Assembly (NCBI RefSeq): GCF_007991175.1 | Contig: NZ_BJXV01000001.1 | Span: forward strand, 1 to 64,000 | Direction of reading: 5' to 3' | Source of the DNA: Halovibrio variabilis | GTDB lineage: Bacteria > Pseudomonadota > Gammaproteobacteria > Pseudomonadales > Halomonadaceae | Length of the DNA stretch: 64,000 nucleotides | Shown: piece by piece, positions 6,702-15,515 of the stretch | Position numbering within the stretch: position 1 is the stretch's first letter | Layout of the letters: each line of letters begins with the position of its first letter | Made by a program: the position numbers and the translations under genes | The notes under the pieces: generated by a model | The model's input: the letters and a program-made list of their open reading frames with translations, nothing else | What the model was told of the DNA's origin: nothing | The model's database searches: none

Positions 6702-8837
6702 TTAGAAACGGTAGTGGACGCTGGCGGTCACGCCGCGCTCAGCGCCAAAGTAGCAGTACTCCAGCGAGTTGCAGGAAGCTACGTACTCTTTATCCAGCAG
6801 GTTGTTCACGTTTAAGCGTGTCTCGACCCCTTCAACGCCGAGTTGGCTGAGGTCGTAACCAATAGTGGCATCGACCAGGGTGTAGTCAGGCACGGTTTCA
6901 GTGTTGGCCCGGTCAGCGGCGATATCCGCATAGTGGCGGACGCCGACACCCATATCCACGCCGTTTAGCCAGCCGTCGTTAGCCTTGTAGCGGCCCCAGA
7001 GCTGTACTTGATGGCGTGGGGAGTAAATGGCGTTATTACCTTGGTTGCCGTCGTCGCTTTTGGCGTAGGTGATATCGGTGAAGCTGTAGCCCGCCTGCAG
7101 CGAGAGGGTATCCGTTAGCTGGGTTTGGGCTTCCAGCTCCAGCCCCTGGGATTCGATCTCCCCCACGGCGCGGTAGGGGTCGGTGGGCTGCTCCTTGGTG
7201 GCAACGTTCTCCTGGCTGATATGAAACAGCGCCGCGCTGTATTGGTTTTGGCTACCGTTAGGCTGGTATTTAACCCCGGTTTCCCACTGTTCGCCTTCCA
7301 TCGGGGACAGCAGATCACCATTCGCATCCACGAAGCTGGTGGGGGTGAAGGCGGTGGAGTAGCTCAGGTAGGGCGCGAGGCCATTATCAAACAGGTAGAC
7401 CACCCCGGCGCGGCCACTGAACTGGGTGTCGCTGAGGGAGCTGGTGCCACCGCTATCGCGGTTGGTATTGTCGATATTCACCCAGTCGTAGCGGCCGCCG
7501 AGGGTGAAGCGCCAGTTATCGAGGGCGATCTGATCTTGCAGATAGACGCCGGTCTGGTCGATCTCATGGCGTTCACGCACGGGGGCGTAAAACTCGATGG
7601 GGTCGCTGCCATAAACAGGGTTAAACGCATTGATCGACGGGAAATACCCCGAAGGCCACGACACATCGTTTTCCCGCTGCTGGTAATCTGCACCAAAAAG
7701 CAGCGTGTGATCCATAAAGCCGCTGCTGATGTTGGCTTCTAACTGGTTATCGAGCGTCCAGGCTTGTAGTGACTCATCGCTGCCGGAATAGTAACGGGTG
7801 AGCTCGTTAGATTCCGGTGACGTCCAGCCAAAGCCGTAGACCTGATTGAGCACTACGTCAGAATTGAGGTAGCGCATCAACTGACGGCCGGTCACCTGGT
7901 CGTTAAAGCGGTGCTCCAGGGTGTAGCCAAGCATGCGCTGGGTGCGCTCATAGGTATCGTAATCCTCTTCGCCATCGAAGAAGTTATTGCTGATTTTGCG
8001 GCCATTGTGGGCGACTACGGCCCCTTCATAGGGGACGCCGGAGTGGTAGCCGCCTTCCGGCTCATCCTGCAGATACGCCTCCACGGTGAGGCTGGTGTCG
8101 TCGGTCATATCCCAGGTGAGGCGTGGCGCAATGGCGTAGCGCTCTTCTTCTGCCGGGCCAAACTGGGTATCCGCGGCGCTGGCAATCCCGGTCAGGCGGA
8201 AGGCCAACCGCTGCTCTGCGCCAATCGGCCCGGTGAGGTCAAATGCGGCGCTGCGCTGGTTGTTATTACCGATCCGGAAACGCAGCTCACCGCCCTGCTC
8301 AAACTCAGGACGCTTACTGTTCAGAGCCACCACTCCGCCAGGGGAAGCGCGGCCATAGAGCACCGAGGCGGGGCCGCGTACCACTTCAATGCTCTCCAAG
8401 AACCAAGGGTCAACGCGCATGCTGCTATGGGAATTGGCATCGCCCATGACCTTTAGGCCATCCAGAAAGGTATTGCTCAGACTGCCGTCAGAAAATCCGC
8501 GCAGTACCAGGTAATCGAAGCGGTTGGAGGCGCCAATTTGGTTGCTGTAGACACCCGGCGTGTAGTCGGTGGCGCGTTGCACGGTGTCTACCCCGCGGTT
8601 ATCCATCTGCTCCCGGGTAATGGTGGAGACGCTCTGGGGCGTTTCGATAAAGGGGGTTTCCACCTTGGTGGCGGCCTGCTGCGCAGTCACCGTAACGGTA
8701 TCCAGCTCGGCTCTTTTTTGGACGTGCAGCTCTTGGGCGTGCAGCGGTGATACCGCCAGAACGGCGATAACGGCGGCGCTGATGGGTGAGCGTAAAAACA
8801 GCGCAGAGGGTAGAAAGCGGTGATGGGGAGTGAACAT
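6702..8837 (-). CDS. TonB-dependent siderophore receptor
   Basis: A 711-residue outer-membrane receptor with a signal peptide (to about residue 35, SPLHAQ), a TonB-box-like DTVTVTA segment, a plug domain (QSVSTITREQMDNRGVDTVQ, LRGFSDGSLSNTFLDGLKV, EVVRGPASVLYGRASPGG) and a 22-strand barrel ending in the aromatic motif VHYRF. The plug sequence is typical of FhuA/FoxA/FpvA-type ferric-siderophore receptors. The ATG at 8837 has AGGTG 7 bases upstream; an in-frame TTG five codons earlier is less likely. A Fur-like site and an upstream AraC regulator on the same strand suggest iron- and ligand-dependent expression. The siderophore is unknown. Confidence 0.92.
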   Translation of the reverse strand: MFTPHHRFLPSALFLRSPISAAVIAVLAVSPLHAQELHVQKRAELDTVTVTAQQAATKVETPFIETPQSVSTITREQMDNRGVDTVQRATDYTPGVYSNQIGASNRFDYLVLRGFSDGSLSNTFLDGLKVMGDANSHSSMRVDPWFLESIEVVRGPASVLYGRASPGGVVALNSKRPEFEQGGELRFRIGNNNQRSAAFDLTGPIGAEQRLAFRLTGIASAADTQFGPAEEERYAIAPRLTWDMTDDTSLTVEAYLQDEPEGGYHSGVPYEGAVVAHNGRKISNNFFDGEEDYDTYERTQRMLGYTLEHRFNDQVTGRQLMRYLNSDVVLNQVYGFGWTSPESNELTRYYSGSDESLQAWTLDNQLEANISSGFMDHTLLFGADYQQRENDVSWPSGYFPSINAFNPVYGSDPIEFYAPVRERHEIDQTGVYLQDQIALDNWRFTLGGRYDWVNIDNTNRDSGGTSSLSDTQFSGRAGVVYLFDNGLAPYLSYSTAFTPTSFVDANGDLLSPMEGEQWETGVKYQPNGSQNQYSAALFHISQENVATKEQPTDPYRAVGEIESQGLELEAQTQLTDTLSLQAGYSFTDITYAKSDDGNQGNNAIYSPRHQVQLWGRYKANDGWLNGVDMGVGVRHYADIAADRANTETVPDYTLVDATIGYDLSQLGVEGVETRLNVNNLLDKEYVASCNSLEYCYFGAERGVTASVHYRF

Positions 8838-8875
8838 GGGTAGCACCTGCAATAAGAATCAATTAACCAATGTGT

Positions 8876-8890
8876 TAATGAGAATTATTG
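8876..8890 (-). promoter_or_regulatory. Fur-box-like site upstream of the TonB-dependent receptor
   Basis: TAATGAGAATTATTG matches the 7-1-7 Fur consensus at about 10 of 14 positions and lies 38 bp upstream of the receptor start codon, in the AT-rich gap between araC-type gene and receptor. Confidence 0.55.
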
Positions 8891-8997
8891 CGCCTATTTG
8901 GTTATAAAAGGTATGTGCAATGACAAAAGGCGTATGCGCCATGCCAAAAAGCCTCCTACAGAGGAACTTATCGCTGCAAAAAAACACCCTGCAGCTT

Positions 8998-10002
8998 TTA
9001 ATGACGGTTAAGCACTTCATGGGGCGCGATGCCGAAGGCGCGCTTAAAGGCGGTAGCAAAATTGGTGGCGTGTTGATAGCCACAGGCGTGGGCGGTTTGC
9101 TGCACGCTATACCCTTTGCGTAAGTACGCCTGTGCCTGGGCCAGGCGGCAGCGGCGTAGGTAGTCGAAGATCGAGCAGCCGTAACAGCGCTGGAACTTGC
9201 TGCGTAGGCTACTGGGGCTCATGGCCGCATTGCGGGCCAACTGCTCCAGCCGATACGCCTGGCAGGGATGCTCTTCGAGCTGCTGGCGCAAGCGTTCCAG
9301 GCGTTGGTGGTCGCGATGCGAGAGCCCCAGCGGTTGGCCTACCGCTTGCCCTTCGTCGCTGGGCTCGAGGCAGGCGTCGGGTAGCCCGTGAGCGAGTAGT
9401 TGGAGCGCGAGGCCCTGCCATAACAGGCGCTGCCGCTCTGCTGGCCAGTTCGACGCCAGTGCCGCTTCGAGACTATGGCGAAGAAGCGGAGGCACCTGCC
9501 AGGTATGCAGCACTGGCGCTGACGGTGGCGCCACCTTGATAGGCGAACCGGTAGCGGGTAAGAAAGAGTGGGATCCGCTGCTGGCGAGAATCGAGACGTT
9601 GAGGATGCGCAAGCGTTGTGGCGCGGGCTGGAAGACGTCGAGCCCGGTCTGTTCGTTGAAGTGCGCACTGAAGGCGTCGCCGGCCTGCAACTGGAACGAT
9701 TGGCGACCAAGCCCCACCTGGATACGCCCCTCGAGTATCACGCTGAGAAACCATGGCGCAGCACGCCGGGAGGTGGAGGCATAAGGGTGCAGGACGTCAA
9801 GATCCGAGTGTGTCACCCGTAGAGTGGGGTCGATCTCAACGTCCATTACCCGCCCGCGGGCAATGTAAGGCGCTGACTGGGCGCGGTCAGGCGCCTCGGG
9901 AAAGCGGTAGTCGATCCCGAAGCGCTGACCAATAGCCAGCAGGTCGTGGGTGCTCAGGGGTTCGCAAGATGGCGCTATCGAATCGGGGGTCGCCATTCTC
10001 AT
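8998..10002 (-). CDS. AraC family transcriptional regulator (PchR-like)
   Basis: A protein of about 334 residues with a ligand-binding N-terminal half and a C-terminal AraC/XylS double helix-turn-helix (YRLEQLARNAAMSPSSLRSK, then CRLAQAQAYLRKGYSVQQTA and FATAFKRAFGIAPHEVL). The order and spacing with a TonB-dependent receptor immediately downstream are those of PchR-type regulators that activate siderophore receptors when the ferric siderophore is inside the cell. Two in-frame ATGs (10002 and 9996) and a TTG (10008) are clustered; the choice is uncertain by two codons. A GAGAATGAGAATG stretch overlapping the start resembles a Fur half-site array. Confidence 0.85.
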   Translation of the reverse strand: MRMATPDSIAPSCEPLSTHDLLAIGQRFGIDYRFPEAPDRAQSAPYIARGRVMDVEIDPTLRVTHSDLDVLHPYASTSRRAAPWFLSVILEGRIQVGLGRQSFQLQAGDAFSAHFNEQTGLDVFQPAPQRLRILNVSILASSGSHSFLPATGSPIKVAPPSAPVLHTWQVPPLLRHSLEAALASNWPAERQRLLWQGLALQLLAHGLPDACLEPSDEGQAVGQPLGLSHRDHQRLERLRQQLEEHPCQAYRLEQLARNAAMSPSSLRSKFQRCYGCSIFDYLRRCRLAQAQAYLRKGYSVQQTAHACGYQHATNFATAFKRAFGIAPHEVLNRH

Positions 10003-10007
10003 TCTCA
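9993..10007 (-). promoter_or_regulatory. Weak Fur-like site overlapping the araC-type start
   Basis: Minus strand TGAGAATGAGAATGG matches about 9 of 14 Fur consensus positions and spans the start codon cluster. It is a weak match, but Fur control of PchR-type regulators is common. Confidence 0.28.
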
Positions 10008-10008
10008 A

Positions 10009-10309
10009 TATCTCACTTTGAGTACCTGTCAGCGGCTAGCTAACAGGCCATTGACCCGTTCAGGGTGTAAGTGCGCCCACGGCACGCATGTTATGCCCAT
10101 CATTGGTGCGCCGTTGGAGAAACCCAGCAGCAGACCGGGGCTAATCAGCCCAGGCATTAAGCAAGACGATGTTGAAAAAGGCAGGGCGCACATAGTGAGC
10201 AATCCGCAACCTGTTGGGAATTAAACGGCGGAGAGTAACATCGAAAAATACAAAGTCAACGATAGTGATTCGTATTTATTGATAGTGTGTTGCTGTTGGT
10301 ATGGTGAGT
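10009..10309. other. Intergenic region without a recognised gene
   Basis: About 300 bp between the AraC-type gene and ubiK. The only open frame of note is a minus-strand 54-codon stretch at 10029-10193 (contains PGLISPGLLLGFSNGAP). It has no ribosome site and no recognised relative, so I do not call it a gene, although it could be a decayed fragment. The rest is AT-rich and probably carries the araC-type promoter. Confidence 0.5.
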
Positions 10310-10338
10310 GCAGCAACGGGCCATCGCCCTGTTGCTGC
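10310..10338 (-). terminator. Stem-loop downstream of ubiK
   Basis: GCAGCAACGGGC and GCCCTGTTGCTGC form a 12-bp stem with one bulge and a CAT loop, 22 bp beyond the ubiK stop. It is placed as a terminator for ubiK, but the T-tract is weak. Confidence 0.5.
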
Positions 10339-10360
10339 TACTGCTCATAAAGCTGGAGCG

Positions 10361-10744
10361 TTAAGTGGGCTTATGGTTCTCTTCTTCAGAGTCAGAGTCA
10401 GAGTCAGAGTCAGAGTCAGAGTCAGAGTCCGGCTCCGGCTCATGTTGGTCGGGCACCGGCGGTACTTCTGCTTCCATCGGTGTGGCGGCAGGTGCCGTAG
10501 AAGCTTCAACGGCGGCTTCAAGGTTGGCGACTTGGCGCTCCAGCGTCTCTACCCGCGAACGCGTGCGCTGCAGCACATCCATCAAAATATCGAAATCTTC
10601 GCGTGAGACAAGTTCAAGGCGATCGAAGGCGCCGCGTACGACCTGCTGTACGCCCTTTTGAATGTCTTCCGGGGTTTGAGACGCGTGCTGTAAACGGTCG
10701 CCAATCTGTTGGGCCAGTCGGCTGATGCGGTCTTGAGGCGCCAT
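10361..10744 (-). CDS. ubiK: UbiK (YqiC/BMFP family) accessory factor of ubiquinone biosynthesis
   Basis: A 127-residue soluble helical protein. UbiK assists the UbiJ-containing lipid-binding Ubi complex in aerobic ubiquinone synthesis and is a trimeric coiled coil with membrane-fusogenic properties. The conserved core covers residues 1-75: RISRLAQQIGDRLQ at the start and REDFDILMDVLQRTRSRVET LERQVANLEA in the coiled coil. Beyond residue 85 there is a low-complexity tail with seven Asp-Ser dipeptides encoded by a perfect hexamer array, absent from the usual 80-100-residue family members. It lies upstream of glnK on the opposite strand, as in many gammaproteobacteria. Confidence 0.85.
   Translation of the reverse strand: MAPQDRISRLAQQIGDRLQHASQTPEDIQKGVQQVVRGAFDRLELVSREDFDILMDVLQRTRSRVETLERQVANLEAAVEASTAPAATPMEAEVPPVPDQHEPEPDSDSDSDSDSDSDSEEENHKPT
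10387..10428 (+). repeat. Seven perfect CAGAGT hexamers inside ubiK
   Basis: Seven uninterrupted copies of CAGAGT encode (Asp-Ser)7 on the minus strand. Gain or loss of a unit keeps the frame, so the array can vary the length of the acidic tail without inactivating ubiK. Confidence 0.97.
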
Positions 10745-10886
10745 GGCTCTCTCCTAAGTGGTCACGCATAGAAAATGATCTGCTTACCCTTAAGGATACG
10801 CAACAGTTGGCGACTTCGCATGCATCAATGGCAATTACTGCGCTGGCCATGGCTTGCATCGAAATGGAGCACCCAACTTTTAGTTG

Positions 10887-10903
10887 CGCTCTTTTTTGGT
10901 GCG
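10887..10903 (+). promoter_or_regulatory. NtrC-like site upstream of glnK
   Basis: CGCTCTTTTTTGGTGCG carries the strong right half TTGGTGC of the NtrC consensus TGCACC-N5-GGTGCA and GC-C in the left half. It is centred about 105 bp upstream of the -24 element, a normal enhancer distance. A further GCACC half-site lies at 10869. Confidence 0.45.
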
Positions 10904-10988
10904 TTGGCCGTGATATGAAGGTAATTTTGCCTATAACCGCCGCCACTAAATTGCGTTTTTTAATATTAATTAATTGAATTTTAAGTAA

Positions 10989-11429
<441 letters not shown>

Positions 11430-11479
11430 CTGATGCCACGTAACTGATGCGATTGTACCAGGGCTGGCTGAACAGTCTT

Positions 11480-11520
11480 TACGTATAACGTCTTACGTAT
11501 AACTTCTCATAGTATAACGG
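11480..11520 (+). repeat. Short direct repeats between glnK and amtB
   Basis: TTACGTATAAC occurs at 11480-11490 and again at 11494-11504, and ATAGTATAACG follows at 11510-11520, giving three copies of a GTATAAC unit at 14-16 bp spacing immediately in front of amtB. It could be a slippage product or a protein or RNA binding site. Confidence 0.7.
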
Positions 11521-11530
11521 GGAACACTTT

Positions 11531-12778
11531 ATGAATGAGTTAGCTGATCTGAGCTACGCGCTCGATACGTTCTACTTTCTAATTTGCGGCGTGCTTGTCA
11601 TGTGGATGGCCGCTGGCTTCTCCATGTTAGAAGCAGGCTTAGTCCGCTCCAAAAACACCGCTGAAATCCTTACCAAGAATATTGCGCTGTTTGCGATCGC
11701 CTGCACCATGTATCTGCTGGTGGGCTACTACATCATGTACTCCAGCAGCGCGGGCGGCTTCCTGCCCAACCTGGGTTTCCTGATTGGCGCTGAAAACAGC
11801 GTTGATGCAGTGACCGCAGGCGGCGATGACGCCCCCTACTACTCCATGCGCTCTGATTTCTTCTTCCAGGTCGTGTTTGTCGCAACCGCCATGTCGATTG
11901 TGTCAGGTGCGGTGGCTGAGCGTATGAAACTGTGGGCATTCCTGGCCTTCGCCGTGGTTATGACCGCGGTTATCTACCCGGTGTCCGGCTACTGGACGTG
12001 GGGCGGCGGCTGGTTGTCTGCAGTGGGCTACTCTGACTATGCCGGTTCGGGCATTGTCCATATGGCCGGTGCAGCTGCGGCGCTAGCGGGTGTAATCGTG
12101 CTGGGCCCACGTAAAGGCAAATACGGTAAAGATGGCTCTATCCACGCGATTCCAGGTGCCAACATGCCGCTGGCCACGCTGGGTACGTTCATCCTGTGGA
12201 TGGGTTGGTTTGGCTTTAACGGTGGCTCTGAGCTGAAAATGTCGGATATTGGCTCTGCCAATAATGTGGCGCAAGTCTTCGTTAATACCAATGCCGCGGC
12301 GGCGGGTGGCGTGATTGCCGCGCTGATTCTAGCCAAGCTGTGGTTCCGTAAAGCCGATCTCACTATGGCGTTGAACGGTGCGCTGGCAGGGCTTGTCGCG
12401 ATTACCGCTGATCCGCTTTCTCCTTCGGCGCTGAGCGCTGCCATTATTGGCGCGATTGGTGGCATCATCGTAGTGGCGGCCATCGTCACCCTCGATAAAG
12501 TGAAGCTGGACGATCCGGTGGGCGCCATCTCGGTACACGGTGTTGTGGGTATCTGGGGCGTGCTGGCGGTGCCATTGAATAATGCCGACGCATCGTTTGG
12601 TGCTCAGATCATCGGTATCGCCGGTATCTTCGCCTGGGTCTTCCTGGCAAGCCTGGTGGTATGGTTAATCCTGAAAGCTATCATGGGCGTCCGGGTTAGC
12701 GAAGAAGACGAGTATGAAGGTGTCGATATCGCTGAGTGCGGTCTTGAGGCTTACCCTGAGTTTGGTATTAAAAAGTAA
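11531..12778 (+). CDS. amtB: Ammonium transporter AmtB
   Basis: A 415-residue trimeric inner-membrane ammonium channel with about 11 transmembrane helices. It has FWMAAGFSMLEAGLVRSKN-type helix-one residues (MWMAAGFSMLEAGLVRSKN), the first pore His in GSGIVHMAGAAAALAG, the conserved WFGFNGGS, and the second pore His in SVHGVVGIWG. There is no cleavable signal, as expected for the short Amt subgroup. The C-terminal cytoplasmic tail (SEEDEYEGVDIAECGLEAYPE) is the conserved GlnK-responsive region. It is cotranscribed with the upstream glnK and ends at a strong intrinsic terminator. Confidence 0.96.
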   Translation: MNELADLSYALDTFYFLICGVLVMWMAAGFSMLEAGLVRSKNTAEILTKNIALFAIACTMYLLVGYYIMYSSSAGGFLPNLGFLIGAENSVDAVTAGGDDAPYYSMRSDFFFQVVFVATAMSIVSGAVAERMKLWAFLAFAVVMTAVIYPVSGYWTWGGGWLSAVGYSDYAGSGIVHMAGAAAALAGVIVLGPRKGKYGKDGSIHAIPGANMPLATLGTFILWMGWFGFNGGSELKMSDIGSANNVAQVFVNTNAAAAGGVIAALILAKLWFRKADLTMALNGALAGLVAITADPLSPSALSAAIIGAIGGIIVVAAIVTLDKVKLDDPVGAISVHGVVGIWGVLAVPLNNADASFGAQIIGIAGIFAWVFLASLVVWLILKAIMGVRVSEEDEYEGVDIAECGLEAYPEFGIKK

Positions 12779-12848
12779 GTTCGACCGCAAAAATAAAGCT
12801 TGGTATCAAAACGTCATGCAACGTTAAAGAACAAGCTTGCACTTCCTA

Positions 12849-12874
12849 GCCTTCCCTTCGGGGGAGGCTTTTTT
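12849..12874 (+). terminator. Intrinsic terminator after amtB
   Basis: GCCTTCCC and GGGGAGGC form a stem around TTCG, followed by TTTTTTC. It separates glnK-amtB from the second P-II gene. Confidence 0.85.
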
Positions 12875-12941
12875 CTTCTCTGCCAATAGCGGTGTATGCT
12901 GGTGGTTAGCGGTCCTCGGTTGCGACAAGCCGTCGTTGTAG

Positions 12942-13319
<378 letters not shown>

Positions 13320-13390
13320 ATTTGTGAATTGTAAGGGGGCTCTTCGTTACTCAGTGTGGAGTTATCTCCGCTAGGCAGATAACTAAACCT

Positions 13391-13488
13391 GTGGGAGGGA
13401 GCTTCAGCTCGCGAATGTTCAGGCACCTAGCCAGCTTAACCTAAGGGGTGCTTTCAGCACCCTTCGCGCGCTAGAAGCGCCCTCCCAC
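13391..13488 (+). repeat. REPIN-like element, subfamily A, copy 2
   Basis: A 98-bp element bounded by inverted GTGGGAGGG (13391-13399) and CCCTCCCAC (13480-13488). Its left arm is GTGGGAGGGAGCTTCAGCTC with GCGAATGTT, its middle holds the hairpin GGGTGCtttcaGCACCC, and its right arm read inverted is GTGGGAGGGCGCTTCTAGCG, itself a REP variant. The 310-bp gap between the second P-II gene and fpr otherwise holds only a terminator. Confidence 0.8.
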
Positions 13489-13584
13489 AATATTGATAGC
13501 TTACTTAGTGGTTTCACTCTGAAACATGAGGTACAAAATATAAATCCACATGAAACTACAAAGAGCTGTAAGGGATAAGTAGCA

Positions 13585-13620
13585 CAAAGCCCCTGCGGAT
13601 CATCTCCAGCAGGGGCTTTG
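13585..13620 (-). terminator. Terminator of fpr, possibly bidirectional
   Basis: CAAAGCCCCTGC and GCAGGGGCTTTG form a perfect 12-bp stem, 10 bp beyond the fpr stop. Flanking AAA/TTT tracts make it plausible in both directions. Confidence 0.75.
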
Positions 13621-13629
13621 CATGACGCC

Positions 13630-14406
13630 TCACTTCTCGACAAAGGCACGTTCAATCACGTAGTCGCCCGGCTCGCCCATGCGTGGCGAAATATTCAACC
13701 CTAGCTCGTCTAGCAAGGCGCTGGTGTCGTCAAGCATGGCGGGGCTACCACAGATCATCGCGCGATCTTGGCGCGGGTCGATGGGCGGCAGGCCGGTGTC
13801 TTCAAACAGCTTGCCCGAACGGATATGGTCGGTCAGGCGGCCCATGGTGTGGAACTCTTCACGGGTAACGGTGGGGTAGTAAACCAGCTTTTCAGCGATG
13901 TCTTCACCCAGGTACTCATGGGCTGGCAGCTCTTTGGTGATGAAGTCGGCGTAAGCCAGCTCAGAGACTTCCCGCACGCCGTGCACCAGCACGACTTTCT
14001 CGAAGCGCTCGTAGACTTCAGGATCCTGAATCAGGCTCATAAACGGTGCCAGGCCGGTACCGGTGGAGAGCATATAGAGGTTGCGGCCGGGCAGTAGGTC
14101 GTCGCATACCAGCGTGCCGGTGGGCTTGCGGCTGACCATAATGTGGTCGCCCACTTTCAGGTGTTGAAGGCGTGAAGTGAGCGGGCCGTCCGGCACCTTG
14201 ATACTGAAAAACTCAAGGTGGTCTTCATAGTTAGGGCTGGCAATCGAGTAAGCGCGCATCAGCGGCTTACCGTTTACTTCCAGGCCGATCATCACAAACT
14301 GACCGGTTTTGAAGCGCAGGCTGCGCTCGCGGGTAGTCCGGAAGCTGAACAAGGTGTCGTTCCAGTGATGTACGCTGAGGACTTCTTCCAGAGCAAACTT
14401 ACTCAT
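13630..14406 (-). CDS. fpr: Ferredoxin-NADP(+) reductase
   Basis: A 258-residue flavoprotein of the bacterial FPR subclass I that moves electrons between NADPH and ferredoxin or flavodoxin. FAD-binding motif RAYSIAS is at residues 51-57, the NADP pyrophosphate-binding segment is STGTGLAPFMSL (about 112-122), then VLVHGVREVSELAY and the CGSP motif. The C-terminal end VIERAFVEK is the short FAD-stacking tail typical of the family. It is divergent from a LysR regulator resembling FinR, the superoxide-responsive activator of fpr in Pseudomonas. Confidence 0.94.
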   Translation of the reverse strand: MSKFALEEVLSVHHWNDTLFSFRTTRERSLRFKTGQFVMIGLEVNGKPLMRAYSIASPNYEDHLEFFSIKVPDGPLTSRLQHLKVGDHIMVSRKPTGTLVCDDLLPGRNLYMLSTGTGLAPFMSLIQDPEVYERFEKVVLVHGVREVSELAYADFITKELPAHEYLGEDIAEKLVYYPTVTREEFHTMGRLTDHIRSGKLFEDTGLPPIDPRQDRAMICGSPAMLDDTSALLDELGLNISPRMGEPGDYVIERAFVEK

Positions 14407-14536
14407 ACTATTTCTCCCATTAGACGACGCTGGTGCCAGATCGCATCGTGCATATTATTAAAAAGAATAAAAAAATTTAAATATGTTGCCGACAAGTCTA
14501 AGCAAAGGGTGGTATATCTGTTAAGCGAATTATATT

Positions 14537-14549
14537 GATAACAGTTATC
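14537..14549. promoter_or_regulatory. Palindrome between fpr and finR, candidate LysR operator
   Basis: GATAACAGTTATC is a perfect inverted repeat around a central A, 38 bp upstream of the LysR ATG in the divergent promoter region. Position and form fit a LysR-type operator; the function is inferred. Confidence 0.45.
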
Positions 14550-14586
14550 TGAAAAATAGATATAGATCAAATAAAGGTCAGACGCT

Positions 14587-15513
14587 ATGCACTACACCCT
14601 GCGCCAGTTGGAAGTCTTTGTTGCGGTTGCCCAACATGAGAGCGTCTCCCAGGCGGCGCGGGCGCTGGCCATGTCGCAGTCGGCGACCAGCACGGCGCTG
14701 GCCGAGCTTGAGCGGCAGTTCGATTGCCAGCTACTCGACCGGATCGGCAAGCGTTTGAAGCTCAACGCACTGGGCTTTCAGCTGCTGCCCAAAGCGGTGG
14801 CGTTGCTTGACCGTGGCGAAGAGATCGAAGAGCTTTTGCGCGGCCAGAAAGGGGTGGGGTCGTTGGATGTGGGCGCCACGCTGACCATTGGTAACTACCT
14901 GGCCACGCTGCTCATCAGTGACTTTATGCAGCTTCACCCTGGCAGCCGGGTACGCTTGGCGGTGCGCAATACGCGGCATATTATCGAAGGGGTGCGTCAA
15001 CACTCGCTGGATTTAGGGCTGATTGAAGGGCTGTGCGACGACGATATGATCATTAGCCAGCCGTGGGTGGAAGATGAGCTGTGCGTGTTTTGCTCGCCGC
15101 GCCACCCGCTGGCCGGCCGTGAGCACCTGGAGCTTGATCAGCTGCTGCGCGAAGACTGGATTATGCGTGAGGAGGGTTCTGGCACGCGGATGACCCTTGA
15201 ACACGCCGCCCGCCACCGCCGCAGCCGGTTCAATACCCTGCTGGAGCTTGAGCACACCGAGGGGATTAAGCGCGCCGTGGAGTCAGGGGTGGGCATTGGC
15301 TGTGTCTCACGCCTGGCCCTGCGCGATGCCTTCCGGCGCGGCAGCTTGGTGCCGCTGCCCACGCCGGAGTTGGATTTAAAGCGCCAGTTCACGTTTATCT
15401 GGCACCGGCATAAATACCTCACTACCGGCGTACGCGAGTTTTTGCGCCTGTGCCGTGAGATGACCGCCGGGGCCAAACGCAGCGATGATATCCCGCTGCC
15501 GCCGATTCCCTAG
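14587..15513 (+). CDS. LysR family regulator, FinR-like
   Basis: A 308-residue LysR-type transcription factor: winged helix-turn-helix at residues 1-60 (LRQLEVFVAVAQHESVSQAA, SQSATSTALAELERQF) and a periplasmic-binding-like effector domain from about 90 to 295 (LDVGATLTIGNYLATLLISD, GLIEGLCDDDMI). Divergent pairing with fpr, with 180 bp between the ATGs, matches the finR-fpr arrangement of pseudomonads, where FinR activates fpr under redox stress. The orthology is inferred from context; the stop is two bases from the convergent chemoreceptor gene. Confidence 0.85.
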   Translation: MHYTLRQLEVFVAVAQHESVSQAARALAMSQSATSTALAELERQFDCQLLDRIGKRLKLNALGFQLLPKAVALLDRGEEIEELLRGQKGVGSLDVGATLTIGNYLATLLISDFMQLHPGSRVRLAVRNTRHIIEGVRQHSLDLGLIEGLCDDDMIISQPWVEDELCVFCSPRHPLAGREHLELDQLLREDWIMREEGSGTRMTLEHAARHRRSRFNTLLELEHTEGIKRAVESGVGIGCVSRLALRDAFRRGSLVPLPTPELDLKRQFTFIWHRHKYLTTGVREFLRLCREMTAGAKRSDDIPLPPIP

Positions 15514-15515
15514 CA

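Noticed and set aside
7125..8456. Plus-strand open frames opposite the TonB receptor gene
   Set aside because: Low-complexity translations without ribosome sites; the receptor frame explains the composition.
10029..10193. 54-codon minus-strand frame between the araC-type gene and ubiK
   Set aside because: No ribosome site and no relative recognised. It may be debris, but coding cannot be supported.
10387..10428. Regular repeats that could suggest a CRISPR array
   Set aside because: The unit is 6 bp with no spacers and lies within a coding frame; it is a microsatellite.
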